A stretch of DNA of 64,000 nt from Dasyornis broadbenti (lineage: Eukaryota; Chordata; Aves; Passeriformes; Dasyornithidae). The notes beneath the pieces were generated by a model. The model was not told the DNA's origin, ran no database searches, and worked only from the letters and a program-made list of their open reading frames with translations. The DNA lies in the NCBI GenBank assembly GCA_013397935.1, contig VZRN01000634.1, forward strand, positions 3,733,072 through 3,797,071. Reading direction: 5' to 3'. Shown piece after piece: positions 50,101 through 62,040 of this stretch. The first letter of the stretch is position 1. Each line of letters begins with the position of its first letter. The translations under genes and the position numbers were made by a program.

Positions 50101-52785
50101 GAAGTTTAGACTGCGTTATTTTTAGAAGGGTCTCAATTTTTCAATACACAGATTTTTGAGGGAGAGCCAGGCACCAGTGGTGGTTATCATCTCACAGAGG
50201 TGTTGCCAGAACCATTAAAACACAGAGCCCTGGAAGTCTCATACTTAACAGCGGGAGGTAGAACAAACTAATTTTATTACAACTCAGCTGTCAAGTGACA
50301 ATGTTTATTAAATGCCATGAATTATGTATAAAACACATTAATTTTTATACTCCACTTTGAGAGTTCCTGCACACACAGCCAAAGGGCAGGGCTTTGGCGG
50401 GGGCTGTGCAAGGCAGGACAGGGGGAGCTCGTGGACCCAGCTCCCTGCTGGAGCCAGGAGCAATGATATCCATGGCAATCCAGGTGCTAGCTTAAAATGA
50501 CTTCAATGAGATCAAAATCAGACTGAGTCTTCAAGCTAGGAATTAATGAAATACCTGTCCTTGATAACAGCAAACTGAGTAATAGAAATCTGCAGAAACT
50601 GTTCATTTAAATACATTTTGTAAATGTAACAAGTTGCACTGTGCTGTTCTTTGCATCTTTAAGAGTGTCTAGGGATTTATGTCTTGCAAAATAGAAACAA
50701 ACTAAGAAAGCTGAAATATATTGTGTCTTTAGCTGTACTTTACAGCACAGCTTGTGTTTAAGAAGCAGTCTAGACATGCAAAAATGCTAGAATAAACAAT
50801 ATTTTTTTCATTATTTTAAATTAGCTTCTACTGGAAAGCTATAAATTTCAGAATGATGCACACTAACAGGATTGCGTATCTATTTAAATATTCCAAACAA
50901 AAGATACTAAAAGGCTATTCTGTTACCTGCCACAATAAAAATAAATTTCCTTCCAACTTAATGCAATTACAAGTGATTTCCTGTAAAAGAAAAAATAAAC
51001 CTTCAGGATATTTTGCAGGATATTTTACTTACTCGCATGAAAAGTCACATCCTTTTTTTTTCTCCCCTTTCTTACTTCACTGGCTTCTTTAACCTATTTT
51101 AATACATAAATATTATTAAATACTATTTAATATTCATTATAGGGCTTCAAATATTGGTTGGTCTTAAGTAAATATGTTTTTATTCATTCTCCTTTCAGCT
51201 GAATTGCTTGTGCAACTAAAGCATAATCAGCTGGAGTCATGATTGAGATTTTGAATTTATCACCACAAGGGTAGAAAAGAGCTGTTTCTTCTGGAGAAAT
51301 GACAGAAGTGGCCATGCCAAGGTACAGAATTTTTCTCCTTGTGACTGTGTAGGACAATAACAAAGCAGGTAGATACCTGCCCTGACCAAACCTATAGCTG
51401 GAGAACAACAGGGGTGCAGTAAATAAGGCACTAATCTGGATGCTGGAAGACCCATCTTTATTTCCTACCAGGCTACTCTCTTCAATCTGCCTTTTGGCAA
51501 GGCTTTTCATTCCTATGCCTGTCAGGTTCTTGTTTACAGTGAAAATTAATACTTCAGTAATATAAATATTTTAAATATTGCTCAAAGTATGTTTTGAGCA
51601 ATGTGTTTGAATAAAACACATACAGATATTGTTTCAACATTCAAAAAATGAACTGATTTTATGAGTATGTTGCATGCCTACATTTACTTGTATTGTCTTG
51701 ATAAGAGAGCAAAGACCTGTTGAGCTAAAGTGCTTTTAAATCATCATCAGACATGGATTTCTTAACTATAATGTATTTTGCAAAAGGGTAAAACATTACT
51801 CTTTAGTAACAGGATATGTTGTAGGCATGCTTTTTGGCACCACCTTCATACCAATGGTATTGGTAGCCGTATAATATCAAAGAGAGTTCAGTCTGATGCG
51901 TGGTTTGCAGGAAATTATGTTCCCTGGCTTTCCATGCTCTGTAATACGAGTACCAAAACTGCTCACCAGAGAAACAGAGGAACTCATGTCCGTAGTCTCA
52001 CAATCCTTTGACCCTAACTTTGAAGCATTTACTCCCTCATGTACTAGAGAATGGAGGAATTGCTTTGCAAAGCTGAGTTTCTGAGACAGGACACTGACCT
52101 GGACCCAATCAAGAACTTTATTTGTTCAATGCAAGTACAAGACAGGATTTGCTGAACAAACATCTGCTGCAGGGGTAAAGTAATAGCAGAGAATGGGCAT
52201 GGATGTTTCTGGCTGTGTAATGTTGCCAAGGGCTTAGTGTTTCCCATTCCAGGGATTGCTGTATCTCAGCAGTGAGTGAAGTTGTTAATTTAAAAATGCT
52301 TGGGATTGTTTTGAACGAAAGAGTTATGCAGAAAACTCATGCCACTGGGATGTGGATTCCTTTCCTTCAATTTAGATAACAAAATACTCAGTATTAAGGT
52401 TTTCACAGGATTATGTAACATTCCAGACCTTCCTCCACAGCAGGGTCATGGAATGGTTTGTTGACAAGAACACTGAGGTATCAGCGTGTCAGTCTTACCT
52501 TGGGCTTGGGTTGACATCTTAGGGCATTATTTCCACTCAGTTCCATTTTGGCTGTTACCTATGGACTCCGAAGTCTACTTCCTGAAAAAGTTTTTTTGCT
52601 AATCGAAGTCTGGATCTGCATGTAGGTGCTTTTTTCATCAAAACTGCATCTGTTTTTAGCACTTCACTGAGCTACCCATGAACAAGACTTACCAGGGTTC
52701 TCAATGAAACAGGAGGGAGGAAGCCTCCTCACATCAGAAAATGCTTTACCTCTTTCTTAAAACAGGTTTAATGTGTTGATAATCC
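47141..52785. other. 5' flank of the protocadherin gene; no gene seen
   Basis: AT-rich non-coding DNA with long T runs (near 49868) and A-rich patches. Open frames of up to 109 codons show no domain, signal or splice structure. A slightly GC-richer patch lies at about 50380-50460. No repeat family was recognised with confidence. Confidence 0.55.
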
Positions 52786-52799
52786 CACTGCCGTTATAA

Positions 52800-53130
52800 A
52801 ACCTTTATTTCCGAGGTACGGGATTTCTCCGTGAGGAGCCGGGGTCGGTTCCGCCGATGGCGCGCGGAGCCGCCTGCATTTCCCACAGCGCCGCCGCTAG
52901 AGGGCGCCCCAGGCAACGCTACTCCCTCACGGCCTCCAACAGCTTCGCAGCTGAAAAAATCCGCAAGTAAAGGTTCTTTATAGCGTTGAACGGGGGAAAA
53001 AAACGCGGTAGTTTTCACCCTACAAGTTAATTTCACTCCCGAGTTACTGGTCATGTGTGAGGCTGCTTTAACCCCATAAGCCGCCTGATGCGAATCGTGA
53101 TCTCGCATGACAACCTCAACGCACCACCCA
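52800..53130. promoter_or_regulatory. Small CpG-dense patch with a CTCF-type site
   Basis: A block of about 330 bp with many CpG dinucleotides (for example CCGCCGATGGCGCGCGGAGC, and scattered CGs to 53110) stands alone in AT-rich flank. CpG retention implies low germline methylation, as at promoters, enhancers or CTCF sites. An open frame of 134 codons (52794-53198 minus) runs through it but has no recognised family. Possible roles are a promoter of an unannotated transcript, an insulator, or an orphan CpG island. Confidence 0.5.
52894..52908 (+). promoter_or_regulatory. CTCF core motif match
   Basis: CCGCTAGAGGGCGCC fits every position of the vertebrate CTCF core written as CCRSYAGRKGGCRSY. 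It lies in the centre of the CpG-dense patch, on the plus strand. CTCF sites in convergent orientation anchor chromatin loops, but occupancy cannot be judged from sequence alone. Confidence 0.6.
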
Positions 53131-53449
53131 GGGAAATGTCCCTCAGAAGGCTTCAAATTAGCAAATTTCTCAATTAGTGTCAAAAAGGATAAATGCAATG
53201 GTGATTAAATGCTCATAGGATTTTTTGAGCAAATAGCAAAAGAAAAATAAAGGTAAAAAACAGCTTAAAATACAGTGATCAGTCAGTTTTCTTAAGACTT
53301 AATGTACTTTTGTCTAGTTTGGCTTAGCCTAGATCTCCTTTGCAATTGGGTTTGAAATATAGGTTTCAGTGCAGCAGAAGATAATTCATTTTATTCAAGT
53401 TTTATATAGCATTTTTTCTCATTGCTGACAGAAGAAAATCCTTGTTGGG

Positions 53450-53451
<2 letters not shown>

Positions 53452-53491
<40 letters not shown>
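53452..53491 (+). repeat. Poly(A) tract, 40 nt
   Basis: Forty uninterrupted A residues. This would fit the tail of a retrocopy inserted in plus orientation, but I see no target-site duplication, no recognisable source sequence to its left and no AATAAA at the usual spacing. A simple homopolymer is equally likely. Confidence 0.95.
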
Positions 53492-53494
<3 letters not shown>

Positions 53495-54978
53495 TGCTGT
53501 CCTAAACCATTTCTGTGTTGAAACCAAGTCGTTAGCTCACATAATTTCTCAGACTGAAGATTTTGAAGGGAAAATCAAAGCAGATTAAATATTGTTCTTG
53601 TGCCTGCTCCTAGTAATATTGAAATATAATGAAATAATACACAAACCAGGACCATGACAGTTTGCAGATAATGCATTTCATGTATAGTAAGACAAGAAAA
53701 TATTGTTGGTTTTTTGCAACACATGGTTATTATTTTTCATAACTAGTAGCTAAGCATCTAGCCTAAAGGTCTCAAATTTCCATTTATCCAGTGAAATTAG
53801 TGTGTACTCCATTCCAGAGTGTCCTAATAAATATAATTTAAGGAAGCAAGCAACTTTGTACTTGTGGTACTTAGTGGCGAGGCAGAACTTGCTTCAAAAG
53901 ATGGTTACTTATGCCTGTTATTTAAAAAGAACATGAGACCAAAAATACACAGGTGACATTTTCTTAAGTGTCTTAGATATACTGTTTAAAAACAGATATG
54001 ATTGGTTGCACTGCTATGGCAGTTATGGCTGCGGTCATGGTAATAAAAGCTGTAGTAGATCTGGTGCAAGGGGGATTTATGTGAGTGAGATTTCACCCTC
54101 CTGAACTCTTATAACTGTTTTTAAGCTAATATTAATCAATGAATATTAGGTTTTGTCATTTAACCTGTATCAGTATAAATTGCGAAACTTGGGCACAAAA
54201 GCACCCTAAATTTCATGAACTTCCTCGGAAAGTGAACTAAGAAATGAAAACAGGACTGCAGAGGGCCAGAATAAATCATCACTGTTGTTCAAAATTGTTT
54301 GGCAATGAAATTAGAAATCAAGGGACTGGCAAAAAAGTATTAATCCCATACATGGTCCAAGTCAAATAAATCTTTGTGCATTTAAAGCATACAATCCTAG
54401 AGAACATACTTCTGCAAACATTTTGCATTACATGCTGCTATCTTTTTTGCTAATATTCTTACTTGTGTTCTCTGGAAATATATTAAAGTTATTAAGGAAC
54501 AAATGAGTTTTCAAGACCACACCTTTCAGTTAGGTCATTAACATTTTTGAGGATATTTTCATTTTTCTATGCCACATAAACTCATGAACCAAAATAACCA
54601 TTCGTTATACTGTGAAGTTTGATTAATCTAAGTACCCCAGAATATTTATGATTTTATTTATGTATTACATTGGCTTTATATTAATGAAGGAACATCAATT
54701 GATCCAATAGTATCTAATATAGAATAATCTAATATCTAATCTATATACTATATTGGGTCATAATTTGAGAGGAAGAATAATTTTATTGTCTGAAAAGACA
54801 TAAACCAGGCTCTGTGTCCAGATCAAAGATGGATCTTGGGCAAAACCCTGAAACATTGCCTGTTTCAGTTCCAAAGGTTGTCTGCATGAATGAAATTTTA
54901 AAATAATCCATAGATATTTATCATTATCTTCATTGTTATCATCATTACCGTTATCAATAACATCAAATAAAGAATTCA

Positions 54979-55000
54979 GGGTTAGGGTTAGGGATTAGGG
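54979..55000 (+). repeat. Short interstitial telomere-like repeat
   Basis: The stretch contains GGGTTAGGGTTAGGGATTAGGG, that is, about three and a half TTAGGG-related units, one with an inserted A. It is far too short to be a telomere. Such stretches arise by repair of double-strand breaks or by chance. Confidence 0.8.
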
Positions 55001-58000
55001 TGCCTGTCTCTTCCAGGCAGCTGAGATCTTTATTACTGTATTTGTTCAGAGCACCACCATTTCGGTTACTGAACTTTAGCTATCTTGAACACATATTTTG
55101 GATTTTTTGTCAGGAATAAATTTCTGTGTTTGTATTCTTTATATTAATGTTGTAGAGAAGAAAGCTACTTTTAAAAAGTCACTGCCATGGTTTTGATAAG
55201 TTTTGTTTGTGTACCTTGAATTAATGAAAAGGCAGGGTAAGGCCAAATAGAAAAAAGCTGCTCTTCCTTCCCAGCATTTCCACAGTGTGGCTGGAATTGC
55301 TGGAAACATAAAGAGGGGACTCAGACTCACTCACAATTTACTGAAACAAAACAAGTGAATCTATCCTCTGACCGGAGCAGGTGATCAAGTCAGTGCCCTC
55401 TGCCCATGACAAGGGCCTGGTGAACTCCATCCCCTTAAACTTGGCAGCGCTCTCCTGTCCTGTGTCCACAAGGGCTGGGCCACTCAGGGAGGACTTGCCA
55501 TGGATTAGCTGATGCTATGCCTTCATGCATTGCTGTTGTAGTCACTTGTAGCCTGAACCCTTGCCTATAGAGACAGATTTCTGTCATAAAATTCTCTGCA
55601 CAGACAAGACCAGCTTTTGGCTTTATCATTATTTCAATCGCTTTAGTGTAGATCCAATTACACAGGTATAAAATGTTTCTGCTGGCATACCCTGGCATCA
55701 GTGCAACAGCAGTTAAAGAGATAACTCTAGGACTGGGATAGATGTGTGAATAACAACAGCTGATCAACAGCCATGCTGATAAAATTTAAATGAGATCCAG
55801 CCTAAATCTTATCCTACACTGATAATAGGAATGTCTGTTATGTGTCAGACTTACTGGGCCTGAGTGGAGAGTAAGACAGAAGCTGATCTTGGTAAAACCT
55901 CCTTCAGGTTCTCGGGAGTTATCCTTTAATACAAGCCAGAGCGATCCAGGTTTCCAGCTACACTGTGGGCAGTTGTGTCCTAATGAAAAACCACACAGGC
56001 ATGGCAGCAGTAAATGCCAGATTGATGATTACCACCTGAGCGTATACATTATGGCACTGTCCAACTTTATTTTAACTACACATTACCTTGTTTTACAATC
56101 CCCACAGTGCTCTGCACTGTTTCAGTATGTAAAACAGAGAAATGGACTGTAGATCTCTTTAGAGAATATTGTTTTCTCCCGACCACAGCCATGGGTCAGT
56201 ATATAAAAAGGCAAAAGCAATTTAGTGTAGCCTTTCTCCACTTCTGCTTCTATTCAATTGCTTGTACCATGTTGTAAATGAAGAGCAAGGCTGTGGTCTA
56301 TGTTAGACCTGAAATAAAAATGTTTCACATTTCTCTATGAAAGTTAAAAAAGCTCAACCTGCAGTCTGTACTGCCATGCAATTCGGGGCTTTTTCCAGCC
56401 ATAGTTAAACAAAATGGTTTATCTGAACTGAAAATAAAGTATCCGTTGCTGTTTATGTATCTGCCAAATTTAAAACATGATATAAACTGAACTCGACAGC
56501 ATAAGCCACTCAAACAAGGCCTCAGGGATTCCAAAATGTGCCTTAATATTTATTTTTCATACTTGATTGCAGGTTATGCACAGGTAAGTGTAGTGCTACC
56601 CTGAGGGTTTTAAGTGTAACGTAGTCAACCATGATAATACCTTCAGTATCTCGGAAGACAGTTCTCACAATGACTAATAGAAAATGAAAGCAAAGCTGAG
56701 TGCTTTTCAGACTGGTTTTATGTTTCCTCTAGACTTATTTGATAGATTTCTAGAATGTTTTCAGTATTTCCTTATTAACAAGACAAAACCAAGTATTACC
56801 CCATTTGTGACATTCTGTGTTCCAGCACTCAAAATCTCCCTAACATTAACTTTTACAGCCCTGCAATACATGAGAAATTGCTGTCTTCCTCTCTATCCAC
56901 TACTTCCTCTAGTAATTTGGACTGATATTTACCAGTCATTTCCTCAAAACTGAATCACTAACCACTGACATATACATGTACTGGTGGCAAGAACAAATTA
57001 GCCTGAATTAATCTTGTTCAGGCACTCCCATTCATTTTAGCATATCTCTTGCTGATGGAACATGTAAGAACTAGCCATGCAAATACCATGTCCTCACAGA
57101 CATTTCTCTTAGCCTTAATAATTTTGAAATAAAAACACAGTCTTCTACTGGATTTGAAGATGCTTGTCCATATTACTCAGACACATGCAGAGCCAGAGCT
57201 GTGCCTCAGAAGAAAACTTCAGATCAGACTCTCCAGCTCTAGTTGCTTTCCCTAGTTCTTCTGATAGAAACAGAGCTACATCTGGCTTAAAAGGAAGCAA
57301 ATTTCAAGCAACTTTATGTTGCTAGAATAACAAGGATACCAAAAAAGTACTACTGGAGTCAATTTTATCTATGACTATATGTATTTTATCTACCTAAAAA
57401 AAAAAAAAAAGGTAAAGTTTCTCGTAGGCTTGTTATACAGTCTGTTGTTGGAAGTTATACTTGAAGAATGGAATCAACAAAAATTAGCATGTTAGGGAAG
57501 AAACACAGAACATAATGCTGTATCTTTAATATCTGCCCCTCTTTGAGCCTTATTTTTCCTTGCTTTGGCAAGAAATCTCTCTGGAAATGCACAGTTTGCG
57601 AAGCAAGAAACTTACACAAGAAATGAGCAGTGATGTCCTCTTGCCCTTTTGCCTAAGCAACTCTGTTGTCACAGTGTATTCACAGGAGACCAGGTCCTGT
57701 TGTTCCCGTCCTGCTGCTGGGCAGACTGGTATTTTTACTTGGAAGTCTTCTCCATTGTCACTTCCACTTAAAATCTGGCTGCTACCAAAACAACTCCTTC
57801 TGTCTCGTTTGTTTTAACACCCATGCTGATGGGGAAGCCAAGTTCTACTTGAAAATATGGGATAGTAATTCAAATCTTTGTGGTTATGTCCTCTGCATTG
57901 ATTGTCTTCTTGGCTGTAAGAAGAGGCTTTATCACAATTCACTGTTAATTTTGGAGGTACTGTCTTATGACAATGGGGAGCAGTTCCTTTCCCCTTATCA

Positions 58001-61000
58001 TCATCGTAGCTGTGTCCATGGATTAACGATTAAAACATAACAAATACAGATCTTATTCTATTGCAGTGTTTCAAGACTGCTGTTACATTCATTAGTTATG
58101 AAAAATCCAAAATTTTACTCTTGATTTTCTTGCTTTCTAAAAGTAGAGTGCATGCATGCGTAAACCAAGAATTAGTGTTGGAAGTTTCTGTGGGTTATGA
58201 AGCTGTTCACCTCAAGGGACTTCTGCGGCATTGTACTAAACTGAAAAACAGAGTTTGAGTGGTTAGTTCTGTCACCAGGGCCCCGAAATGTACTTAGAAC
58301 CTCTCTCAGAGTATGGTATTCACATTTTTAATTTATATTGCACATGAAGAAAGTTAAAATCTTACTTCCTTCACTTTTCTCTCTACCACTTGTTTCACTG
58401 TCACCATGGAGACCAACTATGGGTGCCATGACCGATGTACAACTACCATGAGTACATGGCATTTCTTTCTATTTCCTTAAAACTGTGTACAAGATTTTAT
58501 ATGCCGGACCTTCATTTTGAGCCTATGTTGTTTTGTAAACCGGTGGTGGCTCTAAATTGCACCCCTCTATAAATGAGGTTTATGAAGTAGTTATTCAGAG
58601 TTTACAGCTTCATTCTTCTCTTTGATTATTGTTAGTGAGAACTTTGATTCTCATTGTTTCTTTGTCCATTACCTTGAAGAACTGTAAAGTATTTAGCTCT
58701 TACAGAAAGGAAACGAGAAGCTTATATTTCTTATTTTACACCTTTTTCCAAACCCGGAATAGGTCTTTACAATTATCTCTAACTTTAAAATCACTTTTCT
58801 GTTCCAGCCTTTAATTTTGCACATGGTGAGGAAGATGCCATTACTTTAACCCAACTTAGCTTCACCTGGCAGATCACAGACTTCTCCCCAGAGATCAGCG
58901 CAGCAGAGTGCAGAGTTCCCTCAAACTGTGTGGCTTCATCAAAACAATTTGCAGCTGGGCAGATCAGCTCTGCCTTTCAACATGGGCTAATATGACTGTA
59001 TTCGGCCACTCTAACATGTTTATATTGCTCGTAGGTTTTATTCCTGTGTTTCTGCACCCTCCTGCCGTTATGGAGTACAGACCTGCCTGCTTGGTGACCA
59101 CTGCATTTCTTGGGCCCTGAGAACTCCTTTGCAACATTCCAGAGTAAAATTCAGCGTGACTGTGTTTTGTGACAGTAAGAATATTCTGTTCCAGTAAAAA
59201 TCCTTCCCAGTTCCTCCCTGCTATCATGGCTGAATCTAGCCTTGCACTATTTCCGCTTTATGTTCTATTAAAGTTATTAAAGATGTTCTTTTGGCACTAT
59301 GAGAGTGACCATGAAATCTGGCCTGCCAGAGAGTGGTGCTTCCAAATGTTTCCCAGAATAAAAAGGTGATTGCTAGTGAGTTGCAAACCTCAGTTTCAAG
59401 AATGATGAATTTCAAGAAATAATGGTTCTTATTTCCTGTCCTAAGCAGCCAGTCCTTTACATGTGCTGGCTGCAGGCACCAGTGGCAAATTCCTGCACAT
59501 AAATCTCGGTATTGGGCACCCTTCTGCTTTGCACCAACCCCAAAATGCATTGCTGCTCTGGCTATTAAACATGGGAAGGTAAGAAGCATTTCACAGAATT
59601 AATTTCCTCTCTTTCATGAGAGAGATATAATGCATTAACTGATTTGAAAACAGAGTGAGCCTCTTTATAGCACGGTCACTCACTAGGCAGGCTTTTCACA
59701 GGGCACGGGAGCTGAAGTAAACAATCACACAGAAGGAAACTCTCTAGTGCCCTGCCATGCTGATGCTTGTAGAGAAAGGAAAAAAACCAAAACAACCAAC
59801 TAACATTTCATTGCATGTTGAAAAGAAAGTGTAAGCACTCTGTTTAGAAAGCTTTAAAGCATAATTGAAATTCAACATGCAGATTTCTGTGTTATTACAA
59901 TGCTGCATGCACTAGCTCATTTGCTGAGCAGCGAGCATTTTAAACCACACATTGCAAGAACTTTGTGCTGGTACAATAACAACGGAGGAAAATTAGGATG
60001 ACAGCACCAGTATGCTCAGCCTCGTAAACATTCCTCAGCTGAAACAGGAACTACAGGGCAGTGCTAGCCTATGTATTATGAGACCGGAATATTTCTGCTT
60101 CCATGTGCAGATGGAGCACAGATCACTAGTGTGCTGACAAACTGAGCTCCAAACAAAGAGATAAGCTACATATGTACTGGCAGGTAAGCTCACTGATCTT
60201 TGTAACCCAGTGAACATCTGATGTGATGTGAGATTCACTAAATTGTAGATTGCAAATCAAGGTCAGACCGAAGGGTGACTAAGTATTTTGTAACATTCTC
60301 TCTGCTTCACTGACTGAAAGCAATCGTGAATTCCAGAGTGCTTTTTGCTCTTTAGTCTGATAGTAATTTGAAAATGTATTTGACTATAGAACCAAGTGTA
60401 TCTAAACTCAAACTGGCCAGAAGTGTTAGAAAAAAATAGTGGAAAAAAGTATTTTTTTTCTTATGCTATCACAATGCTGCTGCTGCACACAAAGGCCAGT
60501 GTCAGATTTAAGGTACCATGTCCATGGCTAAGGGGGCCAGGAGGCTGAACTGGCACTGGAATTCTCCAGTGTAACCCTTCCTTTTTCTGACCACAGTCTC
60601 AGCAAAGAGTCGCATTGGGCTGGGAATGTGTGTGCCTGGAGCTCCTCTTTGCTCTGGGAGATGGATGACGCTGGCAGCGCAGTCCAAAGCCACAGAGCAC
60701 AGGAGAATCTGGGTCACTGTGCAATGTGTTCACTGTGCCAAATCATAACATGAGTGAAACGCTCAGACCACTAACCTAAAAATGAGTTGCTGAGTGTTAA
60801 GTGCATGTCTTAAATATACAGAACAACTTTTATTGACATTGTAAGGTAGTTTTGGTTTTGTTCTCAGAATAAGCCAGGTTAAATGAAAGTGTGTACAGAA
60901 GATCAGTGTGTGAAAAAAGAGTATTTACACACACGGATGTGTATTTACACTCATTGAGGTTTTTACCATTCATGGCATACTGCAGGATTCACTGTCACTG

Positions 61001-62027
61001 GGAGCACTCAATGAAATGCCTGTTCTCCGAATCAGTCCCCCATTTATCTACTAAATCTTTCCATTTCATCCAGTCTAAAGAACCATCCGTAAGTAGAAAA
61101 TATAATCTATACATTGAGACAAGGAATACATTAGCTCTGTAATAAGGATGTGAAAGAAAATGGGGTCTTGGATTATAGCTGTATTTGCCTATAACTGTAG
61201 ATCATTTGCTAGGCAGGCTGAGAGAAAATAAAAGATTCCCTGGCAACCCTCCCCGTCTCCAAATGCCTGCTCAGGCAGAAAAAAACAACCACCCTGCATA
61301 CATATTCCAATGAGCCACTGTGGGGCAGTAACAACAAAAACATTCCTCAGCAAAACAAGGGGCTTTGAACAGCCACTTCGCCTTTTCTGATCAGAGGATA
61401 CAAAGAAACTGTTCTTTGAAGGAAATTCGAACCTTAGTATTTCCATTCTTACGTTGCACAGTGTTATTAGTCTTTTTGGGAAACATCTCATAGCTGTGCT
61501 TAACTTTGACTCCTCCCCCAGAGATGCTGGCCAACAGTGATTTTGAAGCTGTGACTGAGTTTTAGAGCAATGAACAGAGGTTATGTGTGAGACATCCAAG
61601 ACTCTGTTTAAGACACTATCTGGATTTTCTGTGTGTGCGTAAACTCTTTTCTACCTGAGGGCTAAGTAAATAAGTTCTTTTCAAGTGATTATTCTCTGTG
61701 CAGGAATTTTCCCTTGTAAGGTATAGAAACCCCTGAAGATTAGGTATTTTTGTGCTGCTTTTGTTACTCTCAGGGCAAAATCTTCAGTGAACAGAAGTTA
61801 TTACAGAAAAATTATTTTATATCTTAAGGGTAAAAGAATATACTTTGTTCAGTTTTGGATGTAGCTAGGAATCAAAATTACTGAGCTGCTTTGTATCCAG
61901 CATTTCACATCAAAATTAGATCAATAGTTTTGTCTTCCTTTCCTCTACCCCAGCTACTCTGTAGGTTTAATAATATCAATGGAATATGACAAAATTAACT
62001 GTTCTTTCTTTTTGCATAGTACCAAAA

Positions 62028-62040
62028 GGGGGGGGGGGGG
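62028..62040 (+). repeat. G homopolymer, 13 nt
   Basis: Thirteen uninterrupted G residues in an otherwise AT-rich region. It is prone to length error in sequencing. Confidence 0.95.

Noticed and set aside
50150..50230. Possible CR1 remnant (CATCTCACAGAGGTGTTGCC)
   Set aside because: The similarity to CR1 is limited to a few short words without the expected order or tail.
52794..53198. 134-codon minus-strand frame in the CpG-dense patch, ending beside an AATAAA
   Set aside because: The amino acid sequence matches nothing I recognise, and GC-rich sequence opens frames easily. The AATAAA lies inside the frame rather than after it. The patch itself is kept as a regulatory candidate.
54698..54762. 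Imperfect inverted repeat with TCTAATAT units
   Set aside because: It is AT-only low-complexity sequence where such pairings are expected, with no terminal motif or target duplication.
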